Below, piece after piece: positions 42,914-55,798 of a stretch of DNA of 64,000 bases. The stretch lies in the NCBI GenBank assembly GCA_029641185.1, contig JAPWGK010000026.1, forward strand, positions 248,001 to 312,000. The letters are read 5' to 3'. Both the position numbers and the translations under genes were made by a program. This DNA is from Pseudofabraea citricarpa (Eukaryota; Ascomycota; Leotiomycetes; Helotiales; Dermateaceae). The notes beneath the pieces are model-generated. The model worked only from the letters and a program-made list of their open reading frames with translations. It did no database searches and was not told the DNA's origin. Every line of letters begins with the position of its first letter. The stretch's first letter is position 1.

Positions 42914-44401
42914 TCAGATTTTCACATTCCATCTCCACCGGTATTCCAAGCAGGCCCATCTGGCCATTATAAAGCTAATCAACGACAGGAACAACATGCC
43001 GCCCCAGAAAGCGACAAATCCTTCACTGCCAGCAGCAGGGAGCAATTGTCCTCCAACGGGTATACACAATAATGTCCTACGCAAGTCAGAGCTTTCCTCC
43101 AACAGAAACTATTAGGGATTTGCAAACTTACGCAAAAGATACCACACTATATGAAGTTCCATACCACTGGCCATACTCATCGGCCTTACACAGCTGACCA
43201 ACACACACAGGCGCCATGCTAATGATGCTTCCAGATCCGAAACCAAAAAGAGGAGCAAAAAAGTAGAAGAGGACGATGTTGTTTCCAACGGGTAACCAGA
43301 GGCCGTATGTAACGACAAGAGACCAGATCAAAGTGAGGATCATGGTGTTGAAGCGGCCAAACCTGTCAGAAAACCAGCCGGACATTGAACGACCTAAAGC
43401 TGAGCCACTGTCAAGAATTCCATCGTTAGTATTTCTTGATTCTCTTTCGGACACAGGCGAACTCACGCGTTGAGAATAGCTATAATGTTGAAGCTTGTCT
43501 GAAGACTGAAGCCTTGCCGCAACGCATAAGTAGGAAGCAATCCAAGGGCACCAAACAAGACAAACTCGAAACCTAAACAATGTTAGCTCTTGGTCAAGTA
43601 AATTCCGGAACGCTTGTCCTTACAAGAAACCCCAACAGTGGCCCAAGTAAACCTCATGTCTCGGAAACACCTCAAATCAATAGCACCACCATTTCTCCTC
43701 GACGGCAGCCTGCCACGGATACACAGGTTTCCAGCGAGCATAAGTGCACCCACGACCATAGCAATGATCCGCATAGCCCAAGCCCAACCGAGCTTCTCCA
43801 ACATGGGACTCAGAACCAAAGGAAAGACGATGCCACCAACCGAAGAACCAACAAAAGCAATACCAGAAGCCATTCCACGCTTAGCCTCAAACCAATGCGC
43901 AACGACAGCAAGAGCGGTCGTAGTCAGAAAAGCCGAACTTGTACCGCTCAAGATTCCATACACGAGCATGAAGTGCCAGTATTTCGTGCACTCGCCCAAA
44001 ATCGCCAGGCTCGCTACATATACGATACTGCCACTGAACAGCAACCATTTCGGTCCATGTTTGTCAAACAGCGGACCGACCTGAACTCCTAAGATGAGAT
44101 TGAGGAAGACGTTCACGGCTGAGATCCAACCAATGTCTCGGGTAGCATAGCCAGCGAGCTGGTGTGTTTCCCAGTGGGATTGGAAAAGTCCGACGGAGGA
44201 GATGAGTCCGTACGTGCCAGCAATGACACAAAAAGATCCAAACACCACAAGCCAGGCCTTCCGGCCGCCCTCGGGAAAGTCGTAGATCCGTGACTGGATC
44301 GTTGTTGCCGGTTCGATGTCTCCCAGATCATTGTGCTTTGGAGAGTGGGATGACGTGGGCAGGACAGCTAACTCGATTGAATCTGCTGTATCGCGAGCCA
44401 T
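42914..44401 (-). CDS. MFS transporter, monocarboxylate-porter type
   Basis: Four exons on the minus strand: 44401-43624, 43572-43467, 43407-43132 and 43076-42914; 440 residues. After a ~45-residue cytosolic N-terminus, PEGGRKAWLVVFGSF starts TM1, the signature of the fungal MCT family. About 12 hydrophobic segments follow, with the MFS loop sequences GPLFDKHGPKWLL (between TM2 and TM3), HWFEAKRGMASGIA and GWFSDRFGRFNTM (second half). The end CIPVGGQLL...FWGGMLFLSLISFIMARWACLEYRWRW is typical. Members carry monocarboxylates, riboflavin or small acids across the plasma membrane; substrate unknown. This is the last intact gene before the repeat block. Confidence 0.9.
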
Positions 44402-44856
44402 TGCAATACTGAACACTAAAATATTTATTAAATTATTAGATCCGGCAGTGCGTAGAGATATGCAACAGTTGTGAAGAGAGAAGCCCTGAGGGAAGATGAC
44501 TTTTTCTCTCCTTCACATGTTGTGGGGTAAGGGTTGGAGGAGTCATGAAATCGTCTAAAAGGCGTGCTAGTCCCGGGGGCTAATGCAAACGTTTAAAAGT
44601 CGGCACATCTAGTGCCTCTGACCCCAGCCTATGTCCGGGTCCGGTTTCCTATTCTGGCAGTCGACATGGCGAAGTGAGGATATACTTTCACACCGCTCCC
44701 GATTCCTCGGATGACATATCCGCAATCATCACCACTTAGGTATTATACATGAACATGTATTCATACCACACCCCACACAACTGTATTTGATAGTCATAAT
44801 CGGATGTCTATTCCAAAATATTTAAGCAGTAAAATGGTCGTGAACAAACCTTGTGA
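44402..44856. promoter_or_regulatory. Promoter side of the MFS gene, last unique DNA before the repeat block
   Basis: 455 bp of ordinary base composition with CA and TG dinucleotides present throughout, ending at a TGTAAGACCCC motif that looks like a retroelement terminus. Confidence 0.45.
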
Positions 44857-47800
44857 TGTAAGACCCCATTTTAGCGCAACCATCAGCGCTAACAGCGTAG
44901 CGATATAGCATAAGACGGAATAGGTAGCTTAAATCCTTAAAAAAAGTGATATATAATAAACTAAGTAGCTACTCTCTACTTCTATATAAATTATCGTTTA
45001 GCTAGTAAGTAGGTCCGGAATAACTTTCTACTAGTTATATTTACCTTATTATTATTCCTAATAAAAATATATTATAAATATACCCTCCTAAAAGTACTAA
45101 ATTATTCTTATTCTGTTTTATTATTTTTCTATCGCCTGACTTTGCTCCTTTATACTAATAACTATATAAATTATATATTATAATACTAATAGTATTATAT
45201 AAATATCCTCTCTCTAATCTTTCTAAATATAAGAATATAATTAGTATAAGTTAATAATAATTATATAATAATATAATAAAGGCTTTAGGTTCTAGTAATA
45301 TCTTTTTAACGTAATATAAAAAAAGGAAATATTAAATATAATAAAAGTAATAATATAAATATTATTAAAGTATTATTATATAAGTATACTTTTAAATTTT
45401 ATAAGGATTTTTATCTTATAAGTTATATTCCCTAGGGTTTTTAAACTAGGTTTTCGATTTATTAGATATTATTAATATTATAATATTATCAAATAACTTA
45501 AAGGAATTATTATTAAGGTTATTATAATAAAAATTACTCTTATTATTTTTACTTTTAATATTAGACTTATACTTATTAATCTCGGAATCTAAGTTTTCTT
45601 TATAAAGTTATTTAAGAGAATTAAGAGTATTATTATTACCTAAAGTATTATTCTTAGCTTCTTTCTTATTTAATTATATTAGCCCTTTTATATTATAATT
45701 AGATTTTAGACTCTTATATTAATAATATTATAATTATTTCTTAAGATTTTCGATTACTAAGTCTTTAGATTTAATAAGCTTTTTATATTCTTTTATTATT
45801 CTTTTAGCCTTATTTTTTATATCTCTTAGAATAATCCGAGTCTTTTTTATAATCTTTACTTTCTTTTCTATTAATTTTATCTTTTTATAAGATAAATCGA
45901 CCGTTTTCTTAATATATTTTAAAATAATTTCTTTTAGCGTTTTCTTATTAAAATCCTTAGCTTTTAGCTACTTTATATTAAACTTCTTATTAGGCTTTAT
46001 AATTATTATAAAAATTATTATCTTTTATATAAGCGTATTAATATCTCGTATATTCTTAGGTAATTCTTATATAAATCTTTTAGTTTTAATATTTCTAGTA
46101 TCTTAAATAACCTTATAAAATATAATAATTTCTCCTTAGATATTTAATATATCTAAGTATTTTAACTTTTCCCTATATATATTATTAAACTTTAGTATTA
46201 CTTGCTTCTTATCTTACTTAGTTATTAATAGTTTATTATTCTTATTTTTTATATTATAATATAACTAAAAATCGTAATATAATTCGCTTTAATAATTATA
46301 TACGTATAAAGTTATATAATATCTTATAATTAATATAAGTATTCCCTCTAATATAACTATTATAATCTTAGATACTAGTAAAATTTTATCTAAATCTAGT
46401 TATTCTTTTTCCGTATATATAAGATTATCTAGCTTAGTAAATCTTATTTTCTTCTTATTTATAGTTAATAATAAGATATATTTAAGGTTCTTATAAACTT
46501 TATTATTTTGTTTTTATTCTTTCGTCTTTTTAATAATACTAAGGATCTAATATAAACCTTTAACCTTTAATAAAGCTAATCCTAGAATTATAAGTCTAAT
46601 TATTTTTTCTTTCTTATTATTTTTTTATTTAATATAAATAGGGTTTTTATCTTTATTTTTACCTTCTTATTAAACTTCTTTAAATATATTTATTAGAATT
46701 AATTTTAAGAGTCTAGTATTATAATTATTTTAAGTAAATTTAATAGATATTTTCTTTTTTTTTTCTCTAGATATAATATCCTAGGATTTTTAACCTAATT
46801 TCTTCTTTTAGCTTTTCTTTTTAAGCTTTTCTTCTTTTATTTCTAGCTTATCCTTAATTATCTCCTCTTATAAATCTTTAATAAGTTATATATAATCCTC
46901 TAATAAGTTTTTATTCTTATCTAAGTCTAGTTTTTTTATTATAAATTTTTCTTATTTAGTTAAAGTTTTAAAGATAATTCTATAAAACTAAGTTATATCT
47001 AGGTAATTAGTTATATCTTACGTCTAGTTATTTATTTATATAATATCCGCTTGTTTTAACCTTACTTTAGTCTCTTTAATATTTATAACTTTAATCTTTT
47101 AAATAATTTATCTATAAATTTCGTTTTTATCTTTTATTATTATTCGTATTAATATCTTCTTATAAGCTTTATTTATTATTTAGTTTACTTTCTTCCGCTT
47201 ATATATTATAACTTTAGCTAAGCTTAACTATAAGTTTAACTTCTTATTATCCTTAGTAATTATCTTTTTTATTAATCTTTTACTTTTTATACTCTTATTA
47301 CTTACTTTAATTTCTTTAGCTTTTTTAGGATTCGTATTTCCTAAGGTTAAATTATATATTATAAGCTTCCTAAGAGACTTCGCTTTTTTTAATTTATTAT
47401 TTTATAAACTAGTTAATATTAATCGCTTATACCTATTAGGCTTAAGTTATAGTTATTAATCTATTATCTTTAATAAGTCCTAATTTATAGCTTTATATAT
47501 ATTATATATCTTTATAATTACCTTAATAATAATAATTCTAATAGTTAATAATAATAAAAAGGTTCGATTAAAATATTAGGGTTTTATTACTAGTATATAA
47601 GTAAATCTTATATTATAATCCTAATAATATATTATTAAGAAGAAATAATTATTATAATATAAAAAAATATTTTTTACTTTTTACCTTATATAATTATAAA
47701 AGATAAATTACACGTTATATAATTAGGATTAGATAATCTCTTAGCTAATTTATTATATTTTCTACTTATTATTAACTAAAAAGCTTATTCCTTAATCTAA

Positions 47801-48649
47801 AATATATCTTAAAGTATTCTTATAATTTATTACGTATAAATAATTATTATTTTAGTTAAGTTATATTTATTCTTATTAATATTCTAGTATTAATATTATA
47901 ATTATTATAAAAAGTAAAGCTTAAATTAAATCTTATACCTAATTCCTAGATTAGAATATATACTATTAAATTATTTTATAAAATCGTATTATTATTAAGT
48001 TATAAAACCTCTAAGTTATCTAAAAATAAAAGTAATATAATCCTTTTACTTTTTTCTACTTTTAACTCTTTTATTATAACTAAGTTTATTATCTTATTAT
48101 CTTTTTTCTTTTTATTTTATAACTTTAGTACGTAATTTTAATTAACTTTACTATAAACTAGTTACTAATATTCTTATATAATTTAAATACTTATAATCGC
48201 TTTAATATATAATTAATATTATCTCTAAAATATATTCTTTTTATTATCTTAATATATTTCTTAATATAATTTTATTTTAATATATAATTATAATACTTTT
48301 ACTATTACCCTAATTATATTATTTATTTTATTTACGCCCTTAATATTATATATTATTCTTATAAAACCTTACTTTAGCTTCTTTTATTTTTATAAGAAAC
48401 TTATTTTATTTTTATTTTTTATAATCTTTTATTTCTTTCTAAAATAAAAGAATTTACTAAATATTATTTAAGATAAAAGAAATCTTATTTATATTTATTA
48501 GATATTATAAGCTTAAAAAGCTTATATTATTATACTAGTTTATTACTTGTTATTACTAATAATTCGAATCTCTTTTATTAATAATATCCCTAGGAAATTA
48601 AATAAACTCCTTAAATTATTCTTTAGATTTTATTTTATTACTATAATAG
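44857..48649. repeat. Left part of the block, element not identified
   Basis: T-rich on the + strand, so the original coding strand was probably minus. It begins with TGTAAGACCCC, which has the TG start and form of a retroelement LTR end. I could not assign domains here. It may be the 3' part of the minus-strand gypsy element that the chromovirus interrupts. Confidence 0.4.
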
Positions 48650-48823
48650 TAGTTTTATTACCTGACTAATTAGTTAGCTAGCGTACGTGTTATCGTTATA
48701 ACGCCGCCTGGTAATCGGGCCGCGTTCGGCTTATATATATATTTTAAGGGTAAATTCTTTTTCTTTCCTTAGAAATAAATTATATCATAATACTATAATA
48801 TTTTACTTATAATTACTCTTATA
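48650..48823 (+). repeat. 5' LTR of the chromovirus
   Basis: Direct copy of 55,625-55,798. Shared blocks include TTAGTTAGCTAGCGTACGTG and AACGCCGCC. The ends read TA...TA, as expected if RIP changed TG...CA. Confidence 0.85.
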
Positions 48824-51800
48824 TTTTTTATTTTTTTATCTCTTAGGAGAATAACTTATTATAATTATACGAACTTAACACGGAATTAATTCGAAATCGA
48901 AATAATATTATAAAATAAAGTTAATAGCTTAGCTACCTAATCTCGAGCTATTACTCGCTTTTAATTAATTAACCCGAGTAATAAAAAAAAAAGAAAATAA
49001 AACTAAAACGATAATAACTTTACCTTGGTTTTATTTACTAGTAATAATAAAAATAAAAAGATAATAAAATTAATACGACGAATCGATATTACTAAAACGA
49101 ATACGAAATAAAAGCGTAAGGCTTTTGCCGCGATTAAAGCGAAAAAAGAAGCTATAGAAAAGAAGATAAAAGAATTATAACGTTTAAAAGAAGAATAATA
49201 ATACTTAGATATTAAGCTTAAAAGGCTACTTAGTAATATAAATAAGGGAAGAAGTTTCTTAACAAGAGAGATACTAGTATTTATCCGGCCCCGGAGCGAT
49301 AATACTCGTGGAAAAATATTCGATAAAATAAAAGATAAAAAGAAAGAAAAAGAACGCCTACGAAAGTATAATAAAAGATTATCGATTAAGTTTCGGGATC
49401 TTCCTACTTATAAAAGTAAAAGTCTCTAGGAAATATAATCTTTTATAAGCGCTACGGAACTTCGGTTTAGAATCGATAATAGCAACTAATTCGTCGATAA
49501 TATAACACGAATTAGTTATTATATAATAATATTCGCAAAAGCCCTAGTAGTAAAATAAGAATAACTCGATTAACACGTAAGTATTAAAATACTCGACTAA
49601 GAAAGCTTTAAGGAATAAATATTCGACTTTATATAAGATAAAAGTAATTATACTTTCGATACTACTAATAAATATAAGCGAGCCTGGTAAAGATCCGGGT
49701 AATTTATCGACGAATTTACTAGTTACCTTGATAATTTAAAATTAAAATTAGCTATTACTAATAATTATAATAAGAAAGATATATTTTATAATAAGTTAAT
49801 GCTAGAACTTAAAATAAATATAATTATATATAACGAAACGTCTTAAACTCGTATTAGACTTATATAATTAACGACCTAGATTAAGAATACCTAAAAACTT
49901 TCTTCGGAGTAATCTAATAATAAATTACTTAGTTATAATTACTTTGGCAAGAACTCGTATAAGAATCGACTTAACTAAAATTATACCGGACGAAATAACT
50001 AGTATAACGATAATAATAAGAGGATAACGCTTACTCGTAGAATAAATAATACGTTTATTACTAGTATCGACTCGAGAATCTACTAGAATTATAATAAAAT
50101 CGAGTATTTAGCTTAGGCTTATATAAAGCTAAAGAGAAACTCGATAATAAGATATTATAAGTATAATTAGGAAGATTATACTCGACCTAATTACCTAAAA
50201 TAATCGAGCTAGGAAAAAGATTAAATCCCGGGGGCGATATAATATTATTTCGCGTAAGCTTAATATAATATTTAATACGCTAAAGACTAATTATTTTTAT
50301 CTAGATTACCGATATTAATAGAAACTAGAGGACGAAATAAGCTTTTATTAATAGCAAGGCTAAGGCGAATTATATATAATAAAACCTTATTATTAAGTAT
50401 AAATAAATACTAATAAACGATAAAAATAAGAAGCTAGTTATTATCGACGGTTAAGAAATTTAAACTTATAATAATTACGAGATTAATATTAGGACTACTA
50501 ATAGCAAAGACGATATAATTATATACTAGTAATATTTCGTAGCTTACGACTTTAATCTTCCTAAAGTTAACGTTATTCTAGGATATTTATAGTTAGTTAT
50601 AATAAACCTACGAATTAATTAGGCTAAGGGAATTTAGTTATATTAGAAGCTAAGTATTATTTAGATTATTATTACCTTAAAATTTACTAAGTTCTTATAA
50701 TAAAAGATACTTATAAGTTATCTTACGATAATACTAGCGCTTTATTATAAGAGGATCAAGGCGCTTACGTAAGCGTAACTACTTATAATACCCCCGGCTT
50801 ATAATAAATATAATAATATTTTTAATAATATAATTACTTTTATATTTTTATAATATTATTTTATAAAATATAAGATTAACCTAATAAAAGATAAGAAACT
50901 ATTATAAGAGCTTATTTACGTACTTTTAGAACTAGAACTTAAGGTATTACGAGAATATCTTAATACCGCTATAATCTAAGGCCGGATTCGGCGCTCGATT
51001 AACTTAGTAGGAGCTTTGATTATATTCGTCCCTAAAAAAAATAAAAGACTTCGACTTTATATAAATTATAAAAGACTAAATCAAGTAACTATTAAAAATT
51101 ATATTCTTTTACTACTAATTAGGGAAACCCTTAATAAGTTATATCGTACGAAGTTATTTATAAAACTTAATCTAAAAGATATATACTATTAGATTCGAGT
51201 ATAATCCGGAGACAAATAAAAAACGACTTTCCGAACCTAATATAAGTATTTCGAATATATAATTATATCGTTTAGATTATTAAACGTACCTGTTATATTC
51301 TAGGTATATATTAACTAAGCTCTCTTAAGGCTAGTTAATATAATATATATAATTTATCTTAATAATATCCTAATATTTTCAGAAGACTTAAATCGGCACG
51401 AATCCGTAGTAAAAGAGATCCTAGATCGCCTACGGACCTATTAACTTTATATTAACCTTAAAAAATATAAATTTAATACTAATAACGTAAAATTCCTAGG
51501 TTATATTATAAATACCTGTAAAATCGCTATAAATCCGGAGTATATTAGGGTAATCAAAGAATAGCTTACTCCTCGTAGTATTAAAGATATATAAGTATTT
51601 TTAGGGTTTATTAATTTTTACTAGCGTTTTATTATAATATATTCGAGGGTAACCCGAGAGTTATTTAATCTCCTAAAAAAGTTAACGGGGCTTTTTAAAA
51701 TAACGATTCGAGTATATTAAGCCTTTAAAACTCTTAAAGTTAAATTCCTAGTAATTCTAATACTAAGGTATTTTAATCTTATTTTACTAATCAAAATAAA

Positions 51801-54800
51801 AACCGATATATTAGGAATAACTATTACTAGTATATTAATATAATTATTTCGTAATAGAAAATAATATCTAATTATTTTTTATTCTTATAAGTTCTCCTTA
51901 GCCGAATCTAACTATAAAACCTATAATATTAAGTTACTAGTAATAGTTTTAGGTTTTAAGTAATAAAGCTATTACTTTCGTAGTACTCCCGAGATAATAA
52001 TAATATAAACCGATTATAATAACCTTAAATACTTTATAACTAAGAGAATATTAAACAGGCGTTAAAGCTACTAGGCCGAAAAGCTAGCTTAGTACGATTT
52101 CGTACTAGAATATAAGCCAGGTAAAACTAACCTAGTAGATAATCTATTACGAAAGCTTAATTATAAGTTAATAATCGAAAAAATAAAATAAAAGATAAAA
52201 ATATTATTATCCTTATATATAAAGTTATAATATATAACCCGAGATATTATTAGAGTAATTATAAGAAACCTCCGGCGCTAGTAAGAAAACTTAGGGCTTA
52301 GATAACCTAAAACTAATAAGATATTAGGGCTAAAAGATAATCTTAACTTTTTAATAAAAAAGCTAATATAAAATTATAACAAAGATATTATTATAAAGCG
52401 TCTTAAGTTTATTACTAGTACTACTAGTTATAAATAATATATATTACGAGCGATTACTAATAAGATATTTCGTTCCGAAATAATATACGATTTATTAACA
52501 GAAATAATACGAGATATTTTTCTTTAGTTATAAAAAGCCGACTCTTTTATAACTAAGAAACGTTTTAAATCGCTACCTAAGGAGGCTAATACTAGGGCAA
52601 AAAAAGCTAAATAAGAGATAAACCCTAAGGGGTTACTTTGTTATAACCGACGTATTTACGTGCTAGTAGAAGCTATTATCTGGGCTAAAATCCTTATAAT
52701 ATATTATAATAACTTATATACTAGGTATTTTAGGTTTAAAAGAATATTAGAGCTAATACGTAGGTTATACTTCTAGTAAAGCTTATAACGTAACATAAAA
52801 AACTATATATAAACTTATAAGATATACTAATAAATAAAATCGAGGTAATATTACTTATATAATAAGCTTATATTACTCTTAGTCCCGACTAAATTATAAT
52901 AAGAGATTATAATAAACTTTATTACTAGGTTACCTCCTAGTAAATAATAAGGGTATATATATAACTTAGTATTAGTAGTTATTAATAGATTCTTAAAGAT
53001 AACCTGGTATATTCTTATTATAAAAAAGATTAATATATTAAAGCTAGTAAAGATTTTTATTTCTCGAATCTAGAAAGATTTCGGGACTCCTAAAAGTATA
53101 ACCTCCGATCGTAGCTTATAGTTTACTAGCGAGTTCTAGGGCGCTATTATATTTTACTTACGAGTCTAACGCTAGCTTAGTATCGCTTTTTATCTGTAAA
53201 CCGATAGTTAAATAAAAAGATAAAACTAAACGCTAAAGTAATACTTACGTATTTATTATAACTTTAGATAAATTAACTAGGCTTCGAAATTTACTCTCGC
53301 TAAATATATTTATAATAATATAAAACACGAGAGCACGAGATTATCTCCCTTTCGGGCCTTATACGAATTCGAACTAATACTAGGAATAAACGTTAAAGAC
53401 GCTATTATAAACGAGAAAGTAATATATACTACGAAAAAAAAAATTAAAGAAATCGAGATTAAACGAAATAAGCTTAAAACTCGACTCGAAGCTATAATAT
53501 TAAAGTAAAAGAAATATTATAATAAGAGGTATAAACCTATAAAGTTTATTATTAGGTAATAAGTAATATTATTAACAAAAAATATCCGGTAACTAAGGCT
53601 TAATAAGAAACTTACTAATAAATACTAGGGACCGTTTAAAATCCTAGAAATAATCGGCACGTATACGTAAGTTTACTAGTTAAAGCTCCTAAAAAAACTA
53701 CGAATATATAATATATTTTATATTTCGTTATTAGAACTATATAATAATCGAAATAATATCGTTATAAACCCGGAACCTTATAATATTAATAGTTATAAGG
53801 AATAAGAAATTAAATTAATACTTATTTACTAAGAAATAAAGAAAAAACGAAAATATCTAGTCTAATAGAAAGATTATTCCGTAGTAAACGATACCTAGGA
53901 ACCCGTAGAGAATATAATAAACGCTAATAAATTAGTAACTAAATACCTTAGTATAATATAAGAACTAATTATAACTAGATTAAAAAAGAAACGTAAGATA
54001 TAAGTATTATTATTAGAGGAAATAAACTTTAGTATAAAAACCTTATCTAGCAGGAAGCTATAATAAATCCGTGTCGTATTCGTAATAAACTCCTAATAAG
54101 GCCTTATAAAACGTATAAAATCTTGAAACTTATACTAATAAAATAATAAACTTAAGATATAATTATAATAAGAAACTTAATATAAGTACGAGTTATAATA
54201 TTAGATTAATTTTAGTAAATAATAATATATAAAATAAAGAAAAATTTTATTTTATTAGAGAAACTTAAAGCTAAAAAACTTAAACTCCTAGGTATTTTAT
54301 CCTAAAAACGTTATAAAAAATACACGGAAATATAATATATTCCTTTAACTTAAGGTTTCTTAAGTTTAAGTTTCTTTTATAATATTAGTAACTTTTATAT
54401 TTTTAGTTATAAGTTATTCTAATATACCTCGATTTATTTTTATACCAAGTTCCTTAGCGATTTCTTACTTAATTTTATCCTAGGAATCTTAGTTTATCTT
54501 AAACTTAAAATACTTTTTTATTATTAGTAATTTCGTAAGCTTATATCTCTTACGAGAGATAATAATAAACTCGGGTTTTTCTAAAGGTTCGCGCTCGAAA
54601 ATAATAGAAAAACCTTTTACTTTAGTAGCTAGGTCCGGATTTATATTAGCCTTAATATAGATTAGCTACGGCTTTACTAGGGACGAGGTAAGAACTTATA
54701 ATAAAAAGACGTAAAAGACGGTTTATTTCTTATGTTTTAAGAAGAATTATATAAATTATCTTTAATTTAGTCTTAGGAGCGGTTTTCTCTACGGATTTCT

Positions 54801-55624
54801 TTTAGCTAATAAGATTAACGATAATATTTTATATAATTTTATAGAAAGCAAAAGTCGGATTTTTCTTATATTTAATAATAAAGCTTAAGATAACGCGAAT
54901 TAAACTAATTATTCTAGGGGAAACTTATAAAAGTTAATAGCGAATCTAGGGTAAATTAAGGATAAATTAAAAGTAGTTATTTACTAGGGTATACTTTTAT
55001 TTATTAATATAATAATAATAATCGCAAGAACTAAACTTAAGGTTAAACTAGATATATTTCGTAAGATCAGTAGACTTCGAAAGACGAATTACGTAATATA
55101 TATAAATTATACGTATAAGATCCGAAGGAATATTATACGAGAATTATTACGAAAATATAATAGCCGGCGAGGCGAGAGCTTCTTATTATATATTTATATC
55201 GCTAAAGGTAATAATTAATATTAGAAATATTATAGATATAATTAAGAAAAAATACGAGGAATAAAAATTCGATTTTACTATTAAAAGAAGTTATCGCGAA
55301 TATTTATAGAAGAAAGAAAAAGAAAATAAGAAAAATAAGAGATATTTATATTCGTAGAAAGAAATCTTTTACTAGCGCGTTTTTATAACGCGAGGTTAAG
55401 GATATATAAATTATAATATTAGAGTAAATATCTTACTAGGATAATTTAATAGATTCGTATAAGAGAACTCGCGGAAAATAACCGAATAAAAGAACTATAA
55501 ATTATTAAATTTCCGATAAAAGATATCGCGTTAAACTCGTATATTTCCCGCGTATTACCCGAGAGTAAACTTATCGAATAAAGTCGCAAGAACTCGATTA
55601 TAAGAGAGAAAATAATTATAATAA

Positions 55625-55798
55625 TAGTTTTATTACCTAACTAATTAGTTAGCTAGCGTACGTGTTATTACTATAACGCCGCCTAGTAATCGGGTTACGT
55701 CCGGCTTATATATATATTTTAAGGGTAGATTCTTTTTTCTTCCTTAGAAATAAATTATATCACGATACTATAATATTCTACTTATAACTACTCTTATA
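55625..55798 (+). repeat. 3' LTR of the chromovirus
   Basis: Same length as the 5' LTR, with scattered C/T and G/A differences. No clear 5-bp target duplication remains in the flanks. Confidence 0.85.

Larger units (their letters stand above)
48650..55798 (+). mobile_element. Ty3/gypsy chromovirus LTR retrotransposon, RIP-inactivated
   Basis: About 7.15 kb between two 174-bp direct repeats. Reading the + strand through stops gives the gypsy order: gag with a C-x2-C-x4-H-x4-C-type zinc knuckle remnant (50,150-50,197, cysteines read as Tyr), protease end (VNVILG, near 50,570), reverse transcriptase (about 50,990-51,540, with FVPKK and an active-site box near 51,350 in which both catalytic Asp codons read Asn), RNase H (about 51,770-52,150), integrase (about 52,640-53,420) and a chromodomain (about 53,800-53,945). 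A purine-rich tract at 55,604-55,616 precedes the 3' LTR. The changes are G-to-A and C-to-T, as RIP makes. It cannot code for active proteins. About 1.6 kb between chromodomain and 3' LTR is unexplained. Confidence 0.88.
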
